A stretch of DNA of 64,000 nt, taken from contig NZ_AP018288.1 of NCBI RefSeq assembly GCF_002368335.1, forward strand, positions 3,615,044 to 3,679,043, in the 5' to 3' direction. The position numbers were made by a program, and so were the translations under genes. The DNA is from Nostoc sp. NIES-4103. GTDB lineage: Bacteria; Cyanobacteriota; Cyanobacteriia; Cyanobacteriales; Nostocaceae. Position 1 is the first letter of the stretch; each line of letters opens with the position of its first letter. Shown piece after piece: positions 53,801-63,614 of the stretch. Under the pieces are notes generated by a model. It did not search any database and was not told the DNA's origin. It saw nothing but the letters and a program-made list of their open reading frames with translations.

Positions 53801-56800
53801 TCATCGTGCATCACAACTACTGAAATTTTGCGGTAGGCGCTGGGTTCCGATGGTGTTGGGATTGTAAGCGGTCAGAACTACTTGACCTTGATTGTTGAAT
53901 ACCCATCCTTGAGCCGGTACAATTTGTGAGGGTGAATCATAACTTGCAGAAACTTTCTGCACTGGGTTTACATTACTGACGCTTGGGACTGGTTCAACTA
54001 AACCAACCTGAGTAGCTTCTTGGCTTAAATCTTCGTTGGGACTGGGAGGTAAACCACCACGTCCTGTAATAGTAAATTCACTACCAACACCTTTACGACA
54101 GGGATTTTGGGCGATTTGGTCATTGGGATCAACAACGATCGCAGTTACTTCCACTAAATTACGGCTGGGATCAATCGGTTGATTAATGTTTACCACTCCC
54201 GGATTTCCACCAAACTCTGAACTTGCAGTGATGTCATTTAACAAATCTCTGGGCTTGTCTTGAAATTCAATGCCATAAATACCGGTAGCTGTGATCTCAA
54301 CACGACCACCGTCACCAAAAGTTGCATTGGCGGTGATGTCGCTACCATTTGGTTGTGAGGGGAATGCAACTAGAAATTGAGTGTTAATGGCAATGTCACC
54401 GCCAGTGCCAATTGCTCCCGGTTCACTTTGAGTACCTGCATTGGTAGTGATTTTGCTATCGTTTTGCATTAGTAATAAATCTGCTACCTCTAAGCTAATA
54501 TTGCCACCTCTTTCTTTGGCGGTTTCAGCTGCGATCGTTCCCTGATCCAAAGTCAGAGAATTGGCTTCTAGAAATATATCGCCTCCTGTACCGCTTCCTT
54601 TGCTATTGACAGAAAGTTCCGCACCATTTTGAATCAAGACAATTTCAGGAGAGTTAATCACGAAGATATTACCGCCGGCACTGATGGAAGTATTTTCAGT
54701 CTGAGCTAAAATTGCAGTTCCCAAGTCTGTTAGAGTAATGCTGTTTTGTGCGTTCAGTGTGATATTGCCTGCTTTGGAACTACCTGAAGTATTAGTGCGA
54801 ATTTGTCCAGAAGCGGAGAGTTCAATATTGTTAGCTGTAACTTCAATGTCACCAGCATTGCCATTGCCATTAGTATTGGCACTGATAAAAGCACTATTAG
54901 TTATCTTCAAGCTAGGAGTATAGATTTGAATTCCTTGGGAATCACCTTCTGCTTGAGATCCCACTTCACTAGTTGCAGCAGAACTACGAAAGCCATTTTG
55001 AGATTCGCCGTCAAAGACCACATTATTAGTGGCAGTTATTTGAATCACACCTGAGTTTCCCTGACCTAATGTCGTGGTATTCAGTTGAGCGCCATTAGTC
55101 ACTTCCAGACTACCTGTATTAATCTCAATCCCTCCTGCTTCGCCCCCAGCTCCAGCAGCTACTTGACTGTTGGCAAAGCTGCCAACTCCTGTGCTTGATT
55201 CGCCATCAAAAACTACTTCACTAGCATTGATTTGAATCTTACCAGCATTACCCGTGCCTAATGTGCTGGTATCTAGTAAAGCGCCATTGGTGACTGCAAG
55301 GGTATTTGTATTAATATTGATACCCTCTGAGTTACCTGTAGCATTTGCTGCTACTTGGCTGATGGCACTAGAAGTACGGGAGGCATTTTGCGATTCTCCG
55401 TCAAAGACTACGCTATTGCTAGCATTCACTTGGATGATGCCCGAATTTCCTTGTCCAAGAGTAGTAGTAGTGAGTTGAGCGCCTTTAGTCACCTCCAGAG
55501 TACCCGTGTTAATCTCAATTCCTCCTGAGTTACCCACAGCTTGGGAAGTCACTTGGCTAATTGCTGCACTGCCATTGCCGTTGCTCGATTCACCATCAAA
55601 AACTACTTTCTCACGACCAGTAATTTTAATTGCGCCAGCGTTGCCCGTTCCTAATGTACTGGCATCTAGAAGCGCTCCATTGGTAATTTCCACATTGCCT
55701 GCGTTAATTTCAATTCCGCCGGAGTTGCCTATAACTCCTGGTCTAACTTGGCTGAATGCAGAACTCAAAAAGCCTGCGTCAGATTCCCCATCAAAAACAA
55801 CATTGTCACGAGCGGTAATTTTGATGGGGCCTGCATTTCCTCTGCCAAGAGTATTCGCTGTTAACTGAGCGCCATTAGTCACTGCAACGCTACCCGCGTT
55901 AATTTCAATTCCACCTGAGTCGCCCACAGCGTCATTGAATACTTGGCTGATTAAAGCACTCAGAGATCCAGAAGGAGACTCCCCGTCAAAAACTACCTGA
56001 TCAGTGGCAGTAATTTGGATCTTGCCTGCATTTCCCGTTCCCAAGGTTGTAGCACTCAGTTGAGCGCCATTGAGGATCTCAACACTACCTGCGTTAATTT
56101 CTATACCGCCGGAATCGCCTACGGCTCCTGGTCTGACTTGGCTAAATGCAGAACTCAGGTTTCCATACAAAGGAGCTTGTCCATCAAAAACCACCTGATC
56201 AGTGGCAGTAATTTGGATTTTGCCTGCATTTCCGCTTCCCAGGGTATTAGCACTCAATTGACCACCATTAGTCACTGCAACGCTTCCTGCGTTAATCTCG
56301 ATTCCGCCGGAATTACCAACGGCGTTCTCTCCTACTTGGCTGAATGCAGAACTTAAGTAACCGTAAACTGATTGCCCATCAAATATTACCTGATCAGTTG
56401 CAGTCATTTGAATCTTGCCTGCGTCCCCCGTTCCTAAATTAGTGGCATTGAGTTGAGCGCCATTTGTCACTGCAACACTACCTGCGCTAATTTCGATACC
56501 GCCGGAATTGCCGACGGCGTTCTCTCCCACTTGGCTGAGTGCTGCACTGAGATTGTTGTAACGAGATTCGCCATCAATTACCACTTCACCTGTAGCAGTA
56601 ATGCGAATTTTGCCGGAATCTCCTGTACCTAAAGTATTAGTATCTAGCAAACCTCCGTTGGTGATCTCAACGCTTGCTGCATTAATCTCAATACCGCCGG
56701 AATTGCCTGAGGCGTTTTCTCTAACTTGACTCAATAATGAGCTAACTTGCCCAGAAACAGATTGCCCATCAATAACTGCCTGATTAGTAGCTGTGACTCT

Positions 56801-57937
56801 AATAGTGCCTGCATTTCCTGTGCCTGTGGTGCTAGCATTCAATTGAGCGCCATCACTCACTTCAAAAGAACCAGCCTGAATGTTGATATCACCAGAGTTG
56901 CCTTGCCCTGTTGATTCTACTTGGTTGAATGCTCCACTGATGGCGTTGTTGGCAGATACTCCACTAAAGACCACCTGGTCTGTAGCATTGATTTCGATGT
57001 CTCCCGCCTGAGTTCCAGGTGAACCATTACCTTGACTGATTCCTGCTAATAACCGACTTCCTCCCACAATATCTACATTACGACCGTTGAGTACTATACT
57101 GCCGCCACCACCAGCCGCAACATTCACAACTGCTTCTTGGGACAAAGATATATCAGCTCGTTCAACACCATCTGGAAAACTCACTGAAGTCAGATGTTGT
57201 ACTCCTTGGGACTCTTGGATATTTAGATTAACTGTTCCCGCATCAGTCAATCCTCCTAACTCAATGCGTCCCCCTGATACCTGCAAACTGCCACCATCAA
57301 GGATGACATCACCACCTACCAGTGCCAAGGTGTTTCCTGGTTGCAACGCTAGAACAGCAGATGATTGATTGACAATACTTGCGGAATTTTGCCTCAATTG
57401 CAATGCTACAGGAATATTTACTGTTAACAGTGGTGTTTGCGGGTTTGTGGCGCTAAACTCCAATCCGTTATCAAATAGTATGCTATCTGCACTAGAAGCT
57501 ACAAAGGAGCCTCCTACATCTAAACGAGCATTGGGGCCAAAGACAATTCCGTGGGGATTAATCAAAAACAAATTGGCATTACCCAAAACCCCCAAAGTTC
57601 CTAAAATATTCGAGGGATTACTGCCTGTGACTCTAGTCAAAATATTCGTAATGCCGCCAGGATTTGTAAAATAAGCTCTTGCGCCTTCACCAACATTAAA
57701 TTCCTGGAAGCTGTGAAATAAGTTGGTTCCTTGAATTGCTCCTCCATTAATCCGGTCAATAGGATTGTTGTCAAGAGTGTCTGGTACGACAACTGAATTG
57801 TTATCGCCCAGAGTTGTATCGGGTGTGATTTGTGCTTTTGCAGGAAAGGGAGCGATACCAGATAACAAAGCCCATACAAGATTAATCCCTAGAGGGAAAG
57901 TATGAAACAAAAGCGATCGCTTGGGATGTTGCATCAT
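53801..57937 (-). CDS. Two-partner secretion exoprotein (TpsA), filamentous haemagglutinin type
   Basis: A 1378-residue secreted beta-helix protein. A signal peptide (ending near PFPAKAQ, residue 36) precedes the TPS secretion domain with FHSFQEFNVGEGARAYF, ANLFLINPHGIVFGPNA and LDVGGSFVASSA. Residues about 330-1050 are 12 or so repeats of about 66 residues with the pattern GNAGKIQITATDQVVFDGES ... GGIEINAGSVAVTNGAQL. The C-terminus has a cysteine-bearing region (NPCRKGVGSEF) and ends QNFSSCDAR. It is exported by the TpsB just upstream (44-base gap) and likely acts as an adhesin or surface fibre. Confidence 0.9.
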   Translation of the reverse strand: MMQHPKRSLLFHTFPLGINLVWALLSGIAPFPAKAQITPDTTLGDNNSVVVPDTLDNNPIDRINGGAIQGTNLFHSFQEFNVGEGARAYFTNPGGITNILTRVTGSNPSNILGTLGVLGNANLFLINPHGIVFGPNARLDVGGSFVASSADSILFDNGLEFSATNPQTPLLTVNIPVALQLRQNSASIVNQSSAVLALQPGNTLALVGGDVILDGGSLQVSGGRIELGGLTDAGTVNLNIQESQGVQHLTSVSFPDGVERADISLSQEAVVNVAAGGGGSIVLNGRNVDIVGGSRLLAGISQGNGSPGTQAGDIEINATDQVVFSGVSANNAISGAFNQVESTGQGNSGDINIQAGSFEVSDGAQLNASTTGTGNAGTIRVTATNQAVIDGQSVSGQVSSLLSQVRENASGNSGGIEINAASVEITNGGLLDTNTLGTGDSGKIRITATGEVVIDGESRYNNLSAALSQVGENAVGNSGGIEISAGSVAVTNGAQLNATNLGTGDAGKIQMTATDQVIFDGQSVYGYLSSAFSQVGENAVGNSGGIEINAGSVAVTNGGQLSANTLGSGNAGKIQITATDQVVFDGQAPLYGNLSSAFSQVRPGAVGDSGGIEINAGSVEILNGAQLSATTLGTGNAGKIQITATDQVVFDGESPSGSLSALISQVFNDAVGDSGGIEINAGSVAVTNGAQLTANTLGRGNAGPIKITARDNVVFDGESDAGFLSSAFSQVRPGVIGNSGGIEINAGNVEITNGALLDASTLGTGNAGAIKITGREKVVFDGESSNGNGSAAISQVTSQAVGNSGGIEINTGTLEVTKGAQLTTTTLGQGNSGIIQVNASNSVVFDGESQNASRTSSAISQVAANATGNSEGININTNTLAVTNGALLDTSTLGTGNAGKIQINASEVVFDGESSTGVGSFANSQVAAGAGGEAGGIEINTGSLEVTNGAQLNTTTLGQGNSGVIQITATNNVVFDGESQNGFRSSAATSEVGSQAEGDSQGIQIYTPSLKITNSAFISANTNGNGNAGDIEVTANNIELSASGQIRTNTSGSSKAGNITLNAQNSITLTDLGTAILAQTENTSISAGGNIFVINSPEIVLIQNGAELSVNSKGSGTGGDIFLEANSLTLDQGTIAAETAKERGGNISLEVADLLLMQNDSKITTNAGTQSEPGAIGTGGDIAINTQFLVAFPSQPNGSDITANATFGDGGRVEITATGIYGIEFQDKPRDLLNDITASSEFGGNPGVVNINQPIDPSRNLVEVTAIVVDPNDQIAQNPCRKGVGSEFTITGRGGLPPSPNEDLSQEATQVGLVEPVPSVSNVNPVQKVSASYDSPSQIVPAQGWVFNNQGQVVLTAYNPNTIGTQRLPQNFSSCDAR

Positions 57938-57981
57938 TTTTGACCCTTTGCTAATTTGAGATTTTTTTGATCAAAAAATTT

Positions 57982-59883
57982 TTAGAAAGGATTTGCCACT
58001 ATGGAAAAATAAATACCGTCTTCTTGCAAAGTTCTGTTTCTGTCTTGAATATCTGTTAATGGCACACCATAATCAAGACGAGCATTGAAGCGATCGCTCA
58101 TTTGCCACTGTAATCCCAATCCTATCCCCAACAAGGTGTTAGGCTCTGGATCTGTATTGTCAGAACTATTCCAACCCACACCAAAATCTATAAATGGCAC
58201 TACTTGCAAAACTCCTTTGACATTTTCTACCCGCAGTACTGGTAATTGCACTTCTGCTGATGCAAAAAAGCCGTTATCTGCCAATAGAATATCCTGCCGA
58301 TATCCCCGGACACTACCCAGACCCCCCAACCCAAATTGCTCTAAAGGCACAAGCGCACGAGTTGACAATTGCAAATCTGTACGTAACACGAGTAAAGTTT
58401 GCGGTGCTAATAGTTGCACATATTGCCCTTGTCCCCGCCAAGAAAAAAACCGAGTATCAGGAGGTTCATCGTTGACGGTAGCATTGAACAGATCTAAACC
58501 GAGGTTAAATTGAGAACGCAGGGCTAAGGCTTGTTGCGAGTTCCGTTGCTGATATTCTTGGAAGAATTGTAAAACAAAGATGCGGGTTTCTCCCTGTGCG
58601 TTAGCACCGGCTGAAAGGGGAAAACCACTACCTAACAGTTCAGATTTGCTTTCTTGTCGCAATGCAGATAGACCCACAGCAAATTCTCTGTTGGGAGATA
58701 AAATTAAAGGTTGGCGCAAGCCTAACTCGAAATAATTGGAATTACCAATGATATCTATGCGGTCAAAGGGTGGCTCGACAATTTCGGTATTTGTCAATCC
58801 TCCTCTGAGGGTAAGTGTGCCATTACGCGGATTAATAGGTATGTTGTAGCGAAAATCAAAGGCGTTACTACCATCAGTATTGATATATTCTAGATTCAAG
58901 GCATCCCCAAAGCCGAATAAATTTCCTTGGTTAATGCGGACACCACGGCGTAAGCTGCCAACACTAGGCGCACGACCATTATCTATAAAAAATTCTGTAT
59001 TAAAGGAGTCGGCTTCTATTACCTTGACTGTCAGTAAGCTTAATTCAGGACGTGACCCAGCAGACAATTCGGCTGATATATTCTTAATCAAGGGGTTGAG
59101 TTGCAACAGTTGCAAAGCTGACAGCAAGCGTTTTTGATTTAAGGGTTTAGCAGTGGCCAGGGCTAATCTACTGCGGATGTAGTTCGAGTTCAACCTTCGT
59201 GTACCTGTCACCGCAATTTCTTCTAGCCCTCCTTCAATAATTTGGATTTTGACGACAGACCCCTGTTGAGATAAAATTTGACCAGCTGGAATCACCGCAC
59301 CGCAATTGAGATAACCCGCATCGGTGTAGAGTTTAGTTATGGTAGCCTCAACTTGTAGTAATTCTGCAAAAGTTAGTGTTCGGTTCGTAAATGGAGCAGT
59401 TACTTCGGTTAACTTTTTGTCGCTGAATGCCGTGTTCCCATCAAACTCGAATTTGCTAACAATGATACCTTGAGGAAGATCAAAGCGTTCTTTAGAAGAG
59501 GGAAATGTTTGAGAAGGAAACTCAAGGGTAGGTTTTGGTTGTGGCTGCGGCGTAAGAGTTGGCTGTTTTGGTGGTTGTGAGTCGAGAACTTGAGACAAAA
59601 TTGACTTTGATGAATCTGTTGTTAGTGCTTGGGAGTAGCGAGGTTGAGATTTATTCGTCAACAGGAGAGTTTTTAGCACCACTACATTTTTAATTCTGTC
59701 AACAGACTGTCTGTTACTTTTAACGTTGAAACGAAAGCTTGAACTGTCAGCACTATGTAAGCCATCAGGCAAGACATTAGCTAAAGCGCTACCCTTGTAG
59801 AAGCCAACTAACATCCCTGGAATTGCTAAAAATTTCAAAGCTAGTGTTAAACACCAGAGGCATGGACAGCATACTTTCGCCAT
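57982..59883 (-). CDS. Outer-membrane transporter of two-partner secretion (TpsB, ShlB/FhaC-like)
   Basis: A 633-residue protein. After a signal-like N-terminus and a Pro/Gln-rich linker (residues 110-145) come two POTRA domains (PQGIIVSKFEFDGNTAFSDKKL, then IQIIEGGLEEIAVTG) and a 16-strand barrel with the LGGLGSVRGYRQD loop motif typical of the family. It ends in Phe (SIVANPF), the usual outer-membrane signature. It exports the TpsA encoded just downstream. It is the first gene of the minus-strand operon. Confidence 0.9.
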   Translation of the reverse strand: MAKVCCPCLWCLTLALKFLAIPGMLVGFYKGSALANVLPDGLHSADSSSFRFNVKSNRQSVDRIKNVVVLKTLLLTNKSQPRYSQALTTDSSKSILSQVLDSQPPKQPTLTPQPQPKPTLEFPSQTFPSSKERFDLPQGIIVSKFEFDGNTAFSDKKLTEVTAPFTNRTLTFAELLQVEATITKLYTDAGYLNCGAVIPAGQILSQQGSVVKIQIIEGGLEEIAVTGTRRLNSNYIRSRLALATAKPLNQKRLLSALQLLQLNPLIKNISAELSAGSRPELSLLTVKVIEADSFNTEFFIDNGRAPSVGSLRRGVRINQGNLFGFGDALNLEYINTDGSNAFDFRYNIPINPRNGTLTLRGGLTNTEIVEPPFDRIDIIGNSNYFELGLRQPLILSPNREFAVGLSALRQESKSELLGSGFPLSAGANAQGETRIFVLQFFQEYQQRNSQQALALRSQFNLGLDLFNATVNDEPPDTRFFSWRGQGQYVQLLAPQTLLVLRTDLQLSTRALVPLEQFGLGGLGSVRGYRQDILLADNGFFASAEVQLPVLRVENVKGVLQVVPFIDFGVGWNSSDNTDPEPNTLLGIGLGLQWQMSDRFNARLDYGVPLTDIQDRNRTLQEDGIYFSIVANPF

Positions 59884-60068
59884 TTTTCATAATTTAAAAG
59901 TTATGTACTGTAGAAATTAACTAGGATTTGAATGAATATGTCATTTTTTGAAACGTCATAACAAATATTACCATGCTTAATAACGAAGAATAAAGTTTTG
60001 TTACGTTCTTTTTGAAGAAGAAGTTGCAATGTGTCCTTTGAATCATAATTTGGTTCTTGGCAACTTTT

Positions 60069-60112
60069 GGTGATCTAGGTTGGGGGAAGGCATCTATGCT
60101 GAGGGCAGAAGT
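60069..60112. repeat. 44-bp inverted repeat, left copy
   Basis: GGTGATCTAGG...GGCATCTATGCTGAGGGCAGAAG. The inverse copy is at 62197-62240 with one mismatch. Together they bracket the four-helix-bundle gene and the ISL3 remnant. The flanking stretch 59884-60068 has an open minus-strand frame without a start (stop at 59901) and nothing else. Confidence 0.8.
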
Positions 60113-60133
60113 TGGAAGAAGGAAATTATAGAT

Positions 60134-60484
60134 TCAAACTTTGAGTTTATTTAAACTGGCAACTAATATACTTTGCATTTCCTCAACTTAATTTAATAGG
60201 GGAGTAAAAAGATTTTTCTCTGCCAAATCTACTTCTTTAGCAATGATTAATTGTGTATCGAGTTCTCTCAAAGAGCCTAAAGCAATATGTAAAAACTGTA
60301 CATATTCTTGCTTTGAACGTCTTCCATATCCTTCGGCTATGTTGGATGCTACAGATACAGAAGAACGTCGTATTTGGCTGGTTAAGCCATACAATTCTGA
60401 TTGAGGGAATAGGCGCGTAAACTTATAGCAATTAATGGCAAGTTGAACTGCCCTTTGCCAGATAAATTTATTTCTGTAGCTCAT
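60134..60484 (-). pseudogene. Four-helix-bundle protein (23S rRNA intervening-sequence type), premature stop
   Basis: The ORF from 60484 encodes 98 residues of the S23/IVP four-helix-bundle family: RNKFIWQRAVQLAINCYKFTR, SQIRRSSVSVASNIAEGYGR, YVQFLHIALGSLRELDTQL. It stops at TAA (60188-60190), where family members continue. Reading on in the same frame gives VEEMQSILVASLNKLKV and a natural stop at 60134-60136, the expected fourth-helix end. So a single GAA-to-TAA type change probably truncated it. Such genes occur as stand-alone, mobile-like units in cyanobacteria. Function unknown. Confidence 0.75.
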
Positions 60485-60562
60485 AATTAAGTTTGAAGTT
60501 TAGAGAAGTTTGAAGTACAAGGATTATACTGAAAACAGGTAACATAGTTGCTTTCTAAATTT

Positions 60563-62116
60563 TTAGTTTGCTAACAAGAATCGTCGTTCCAGTAAGTCTA
60601 TCTTGGCGCGACCATACATCTGCCGCTTTAACATTTTCAGTCGATTAATATGCCCTTCAACAGGGCCATTACTAACTGGCATAGTTACACCTGCTTTGAC
60701 AGCATCGTAGTCAGACTCTAAACCAACAGCAAAACGACGCAGCAAAGAAACCGAGCTGTTTTTAGCTTTGTTTAACCAAGCATCAAGCTGCTGGCTCAGG
60801 CGTTGACGTAGAAGAGATGCAAACTGTTGAGCTAGTTCAATAACTGACTTCAAATCCGAATGGGCTGTTTGTAGTTGAGCGATTACTTTACGCTCATTAG
60901 GCTGTGTTAGTTCTGGTCGTCGCAAAACTAAAGCTGTGACGCGACTGGGGGTGAGAGGACGATAGGAAGAAGAACTTACCCTGGGGGAAACGTTTTTTCT
61001 TGAACCTTTTGCAGGTTTAAATCCGGGCAAGGTCTTGAGATAACGAGTGAAGCGAGAGACCGTGGCATAAGTACCGATATAGCCGCAGGCGCGAATTTCT
61101 TCAAACAGTTTTTGGGTGTTGCAGTGTCCGCTATTCCAGCGACTGAGGAGGTAATCATGATAAGGGTTGAGAAGACTCAAACCGTAGTCGCTACGTTGGC
61201 GACGTTCGGTAAAATTTGAGCTACGCAAGTAATTAGATACGGTATTTTTCGCAACTCCCAGGGATTGAGCGATTGCTTGCACTGATAAGCCAATAGACCG
61301 CAGGTTCCAAACTTGCTCATGGATTTCTCGCCGTCTGTCCCGTGCCTTGGCGGATTGGACTTTTCTTTTTAAAGATGTGTTTTGGGGAAATCTTGGCACA
61401 ACTGGGCTCTTATTAGCCTCAGCAATTAGAGAAAGGTTGTGTGCTGTTTCCACCTCTAAATGCACTTTAGTATCAGTACTAAAGACTTGTTTTTACACTT
61501 CTTTAAGTGCTTTGGCGTGAATACCAAAGACCTGTTCAAGCGTTTGAGATAAGTTCTGCAATAAGTGAAAACGGTCTGCAACTTGAATGGCTTCTGGCGC
61601 ACCTTGACTTTACATTTACGAAAGCAAAAGTCGTCTACTCCAAGAATGGGTGGCGTTACGATTGGTGGCAGTGGGATTGAGCGGATTAAATTTAACAGCG
61701 TGTTGCGTGAAACTTTTATTCCAAATTCCTCTGAAAGTCTGGCCCCTGCTGCACCACCATTAGCCAAACCAATCGCACTCAGTCTTTGAGCTAAACGTAG
61801 AGTTTTTCTTGCCCAAGGTGCGGTCACATTGGTCAACCTTTCGGTAAAGATGCGCCGTTTACATAAAGTGTTAATGCAAAAAAACTTCCGCACCCGTAAC
61901 TGTAAGGTAATGCTGTAATTAGCCCAGGGCAAGTCTGCTAAGAAGCGTTCATAGCGACGCGCGAATTTTGTGAGTTGGTTGGTTACAAACTGGACAGTTA
62001 ACTACTCTACTGATTGCGGAAACAATCAAATTTATCTGAGTTTTTATCTTGTCAAGTTGGCAATTCTCAAGTCTCAGATTGCTTGAATCTGGTAATAGGT
62101 GAGTTAGCACCGACAT
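60563..62116 (-). pseudogene. ISL3-family transposase, decayed
   Basis: Pieces of one ISL3 transposase in several phases. The N-terminus starts at 62116 (MSVLTHLLPDSSNLRLENCQ) with the zinc-finger pair CPVC, shifts near 61960, and continues as ADLPWANYSITLQLRVRKFFC and ILGVDDFCFRKCK. About 60 residues of the catalytic core are then missing, and the frame resumes at GAPEAIQVADRFHLLQNLSQ in another phase, stops at about 61497, and picks up in 61465-60563 with an HTH (SVQAIAQSLGVAKNTVSNYL) and the C-terminal VEGHINRLKMLKRQMYGRA. It cannot make active enzyme. Confidence 0.85.
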
Positions 62117-62196
62117 AGAACTTGCTGAGGCTTATACCTCAAATGTTTGAAGGAGTGAAGTTTGAAGTATCTCGATTATATCTTTCTTCCTTCTGC

Positions 62197-62240
62197 CTTC
62201 TGCCCTCAGCATAGATGCCTTTCCCCAACCTAGATCACCA
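62197..62240. repeat. 44-bp inverted repeat, right copy
   Basis: Inverse of 60069-60112 (one mismatch). It ends exactly where the AIPR-type gene loses its homology. An adjoining TTCTGCCTTCTGCC direct repeat and the phrase GTTTGAAGT also recur near 60491-60520. Confidence 0.8.
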
Positions 62241-62963
62241 GTAACCTCTGATATTTGCAGAAAACAGGTCATCTTTATATTTTGTGAATAGCTCACGAAG
62301 CCAAGTGATTGAAACAGATGTAACAAAAGATAACCAATCACTTCCTTGAAGTGAGTAACCACCTGGCACAGAAATTTCAAACTTATCTACAACTAAAATT
62401 GGGATAGTAAGGGCTTTATACCAATCATCAAGCTGTCCTTTTCCAACTTCAAGTACTGCAACATCAGGAATAAATCGTATATTTCCTAAAAGATGTTTTA
62501 GAGAGCTATAAGCATTATTCTGCACTGTTTTAAGCTCATTATGAACATTATCTGACTCAGACAAATTATGTACATACCAAAATTGGATTGTTTGAATTTG
62601 TCCGCTCTGAAGAGCATTACGGAGTTGAATAGCTGCTGGCCTAATACGGTCTGGGAGATCCTTAATTTCACGGTTCAGTAACCATGCTACAGCTGTATTT
62701 AAATCAGATGCTTTACTTGATGGCGCTTCTTTCTTTTCGGAGTTAAGTGAATAATATCCTTGTGCAATTACTGCCAAACTTTCATCAGGATCAACATAAA
62801 TAAGATCGCATTTTTTATCATCGCTACCGTCTGTTAAAGAGTCAATTGCAACAGTATGTATATCTTCAATCCCAAAACGAAGCTCTAACGCAAAAAGTAA
62901 GAGGGCATTGCTTCCATACTGCTTGAGATCATCTCGGTTACTAAAAACAGTATTATAATCCAT
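62235..62963 (-). pseudogene. AIPR-type abortive infection protein, N-terminal fragment
   Basis: A 242-residue frame with the N-terminal region of AIPR (abortive infection phage resistance) proteins: ALLLFALELRFGIEDIHTVAID, KKCDLIYVDPDESLAVIAQGYY, and at the end ELFTKYKDDLFSANIRGY. In the family this last motif is followed by a long C-terminal half; here the frame runs into the 44-bp inverted repeat and stops after two codons. The gene therefore seems cut by an insertion or inversion. The start follows an AT-rich gap with no clear ribosome site. Loss of anti-phage function is likely. Confidence 0.6.
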
Positions 62964-63038
62964 TTAAAAATAAGTTTTATTTAACAAAGTTTTATTTTAG
63001 TAGACTTTTCTACGAATCCGCTTTTTAATTTGTGGCAG

Positions 63039-63614
63039 TTAGCGATGTGCTTCGGGTGAGTCAATTTTGTTCAGGTTTTCAGGTTTCACGGTGAGGGTAG
63101 TATCATGAACATCAACTTCTATACTAAAGTCGTTGAGCGCTACAGCGATCGCCCAACAGTTATTATATTTGCGCTCAGTCCCTTCTAGTTTGCAGATTGT
63201 GAACACATCACCTACTTGGCAGAAATCACAAGCGGAAAATAAAGGCTTGTCTTTAAGTTGCTCCACTATCTCCTTTACAATACGACCACTGGGAACTTTA
63301 CCGCCAGCCTTCTCTACTGCTCGCTGCCATGCCTGCTGCTGTTGCTGGGGTTCTAGGTTTGCCAGAGGTCGCACTTGTCCTTCACTGGAGGGAAGAATTT
63401 GCGATCCATTTGTTGTCAAATCATCAATCTCAGAATTTTGACAACAATTTGTTGTCAAATTTTCGTACACCTGGGCTGCTGCGATTAAATAATTTGATTT
63501 CTGGCGACTATGACCAAAGCGATGGCTTCGCCAACGCCAAGGGCGAACGCGGCAATACTCCTCAAAGGTTTTGTGAGTAGAGCAGTAGAGCCTGCTTTGG
63601 CGCAATTCTGCCAA
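63039..63614 (-). CDS. Hypothetical protein of plasmid/island type
   Basis: A 191-residue protein. The N-terminus (CSTHKTFEEYCRVRPW...FGHSRQKSNYLIAAAQVYENLTTN) resembles a DNA-binding-like region seen in Nostoc plasmid and phage proteins, with a GC-rich insertion between RVRPWRWRSH and RFGHS. The C-terminal half (AVEKAGGKVPSGRIVKEIVEQLKDKP; CQVGDVFTICKLEGTERKYN; VDVHDTTLTVKPENL) is a small beta domain that recurs in such proteins. It also contains a TTGTTGTCAAAT direct repeat. The function is unknown; a regulatory role is only a guess. Confidence 0.55.
   Translation of the reverse strand: MAELRQSRLYCSTHKTFEEYCRVRPWRWRSHRFGHSRQKSNYLIAAAQVYENLTTNCCQNSEIDDLTTNGSQILPSSEGQVRPLANLEPQQQQQAWQRAVEKAGGKVPSGRIVKEIVEQLKDKPLFSACDFCQVGDVFTICKLEGTERKYNNCWAIAVALNDFSIEVDVHDTTLTVKPENLNKIDSPEAHR

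Noticed and set aside
53900..57700. Plus-strand ORFs inside the TpsA gene
   Set aside because: Shadows of a long, repetitive minus-strand gene with complete family motifs.
59901..60072. Open minus-strand frame of about 57 codons (SCQEPNYDSKDTLQLLL) left of the inverted repeat
   Set aside because: No start codon and no recognised family; it could be a remnant of the gene cut by the insert, but this cannot be shown.
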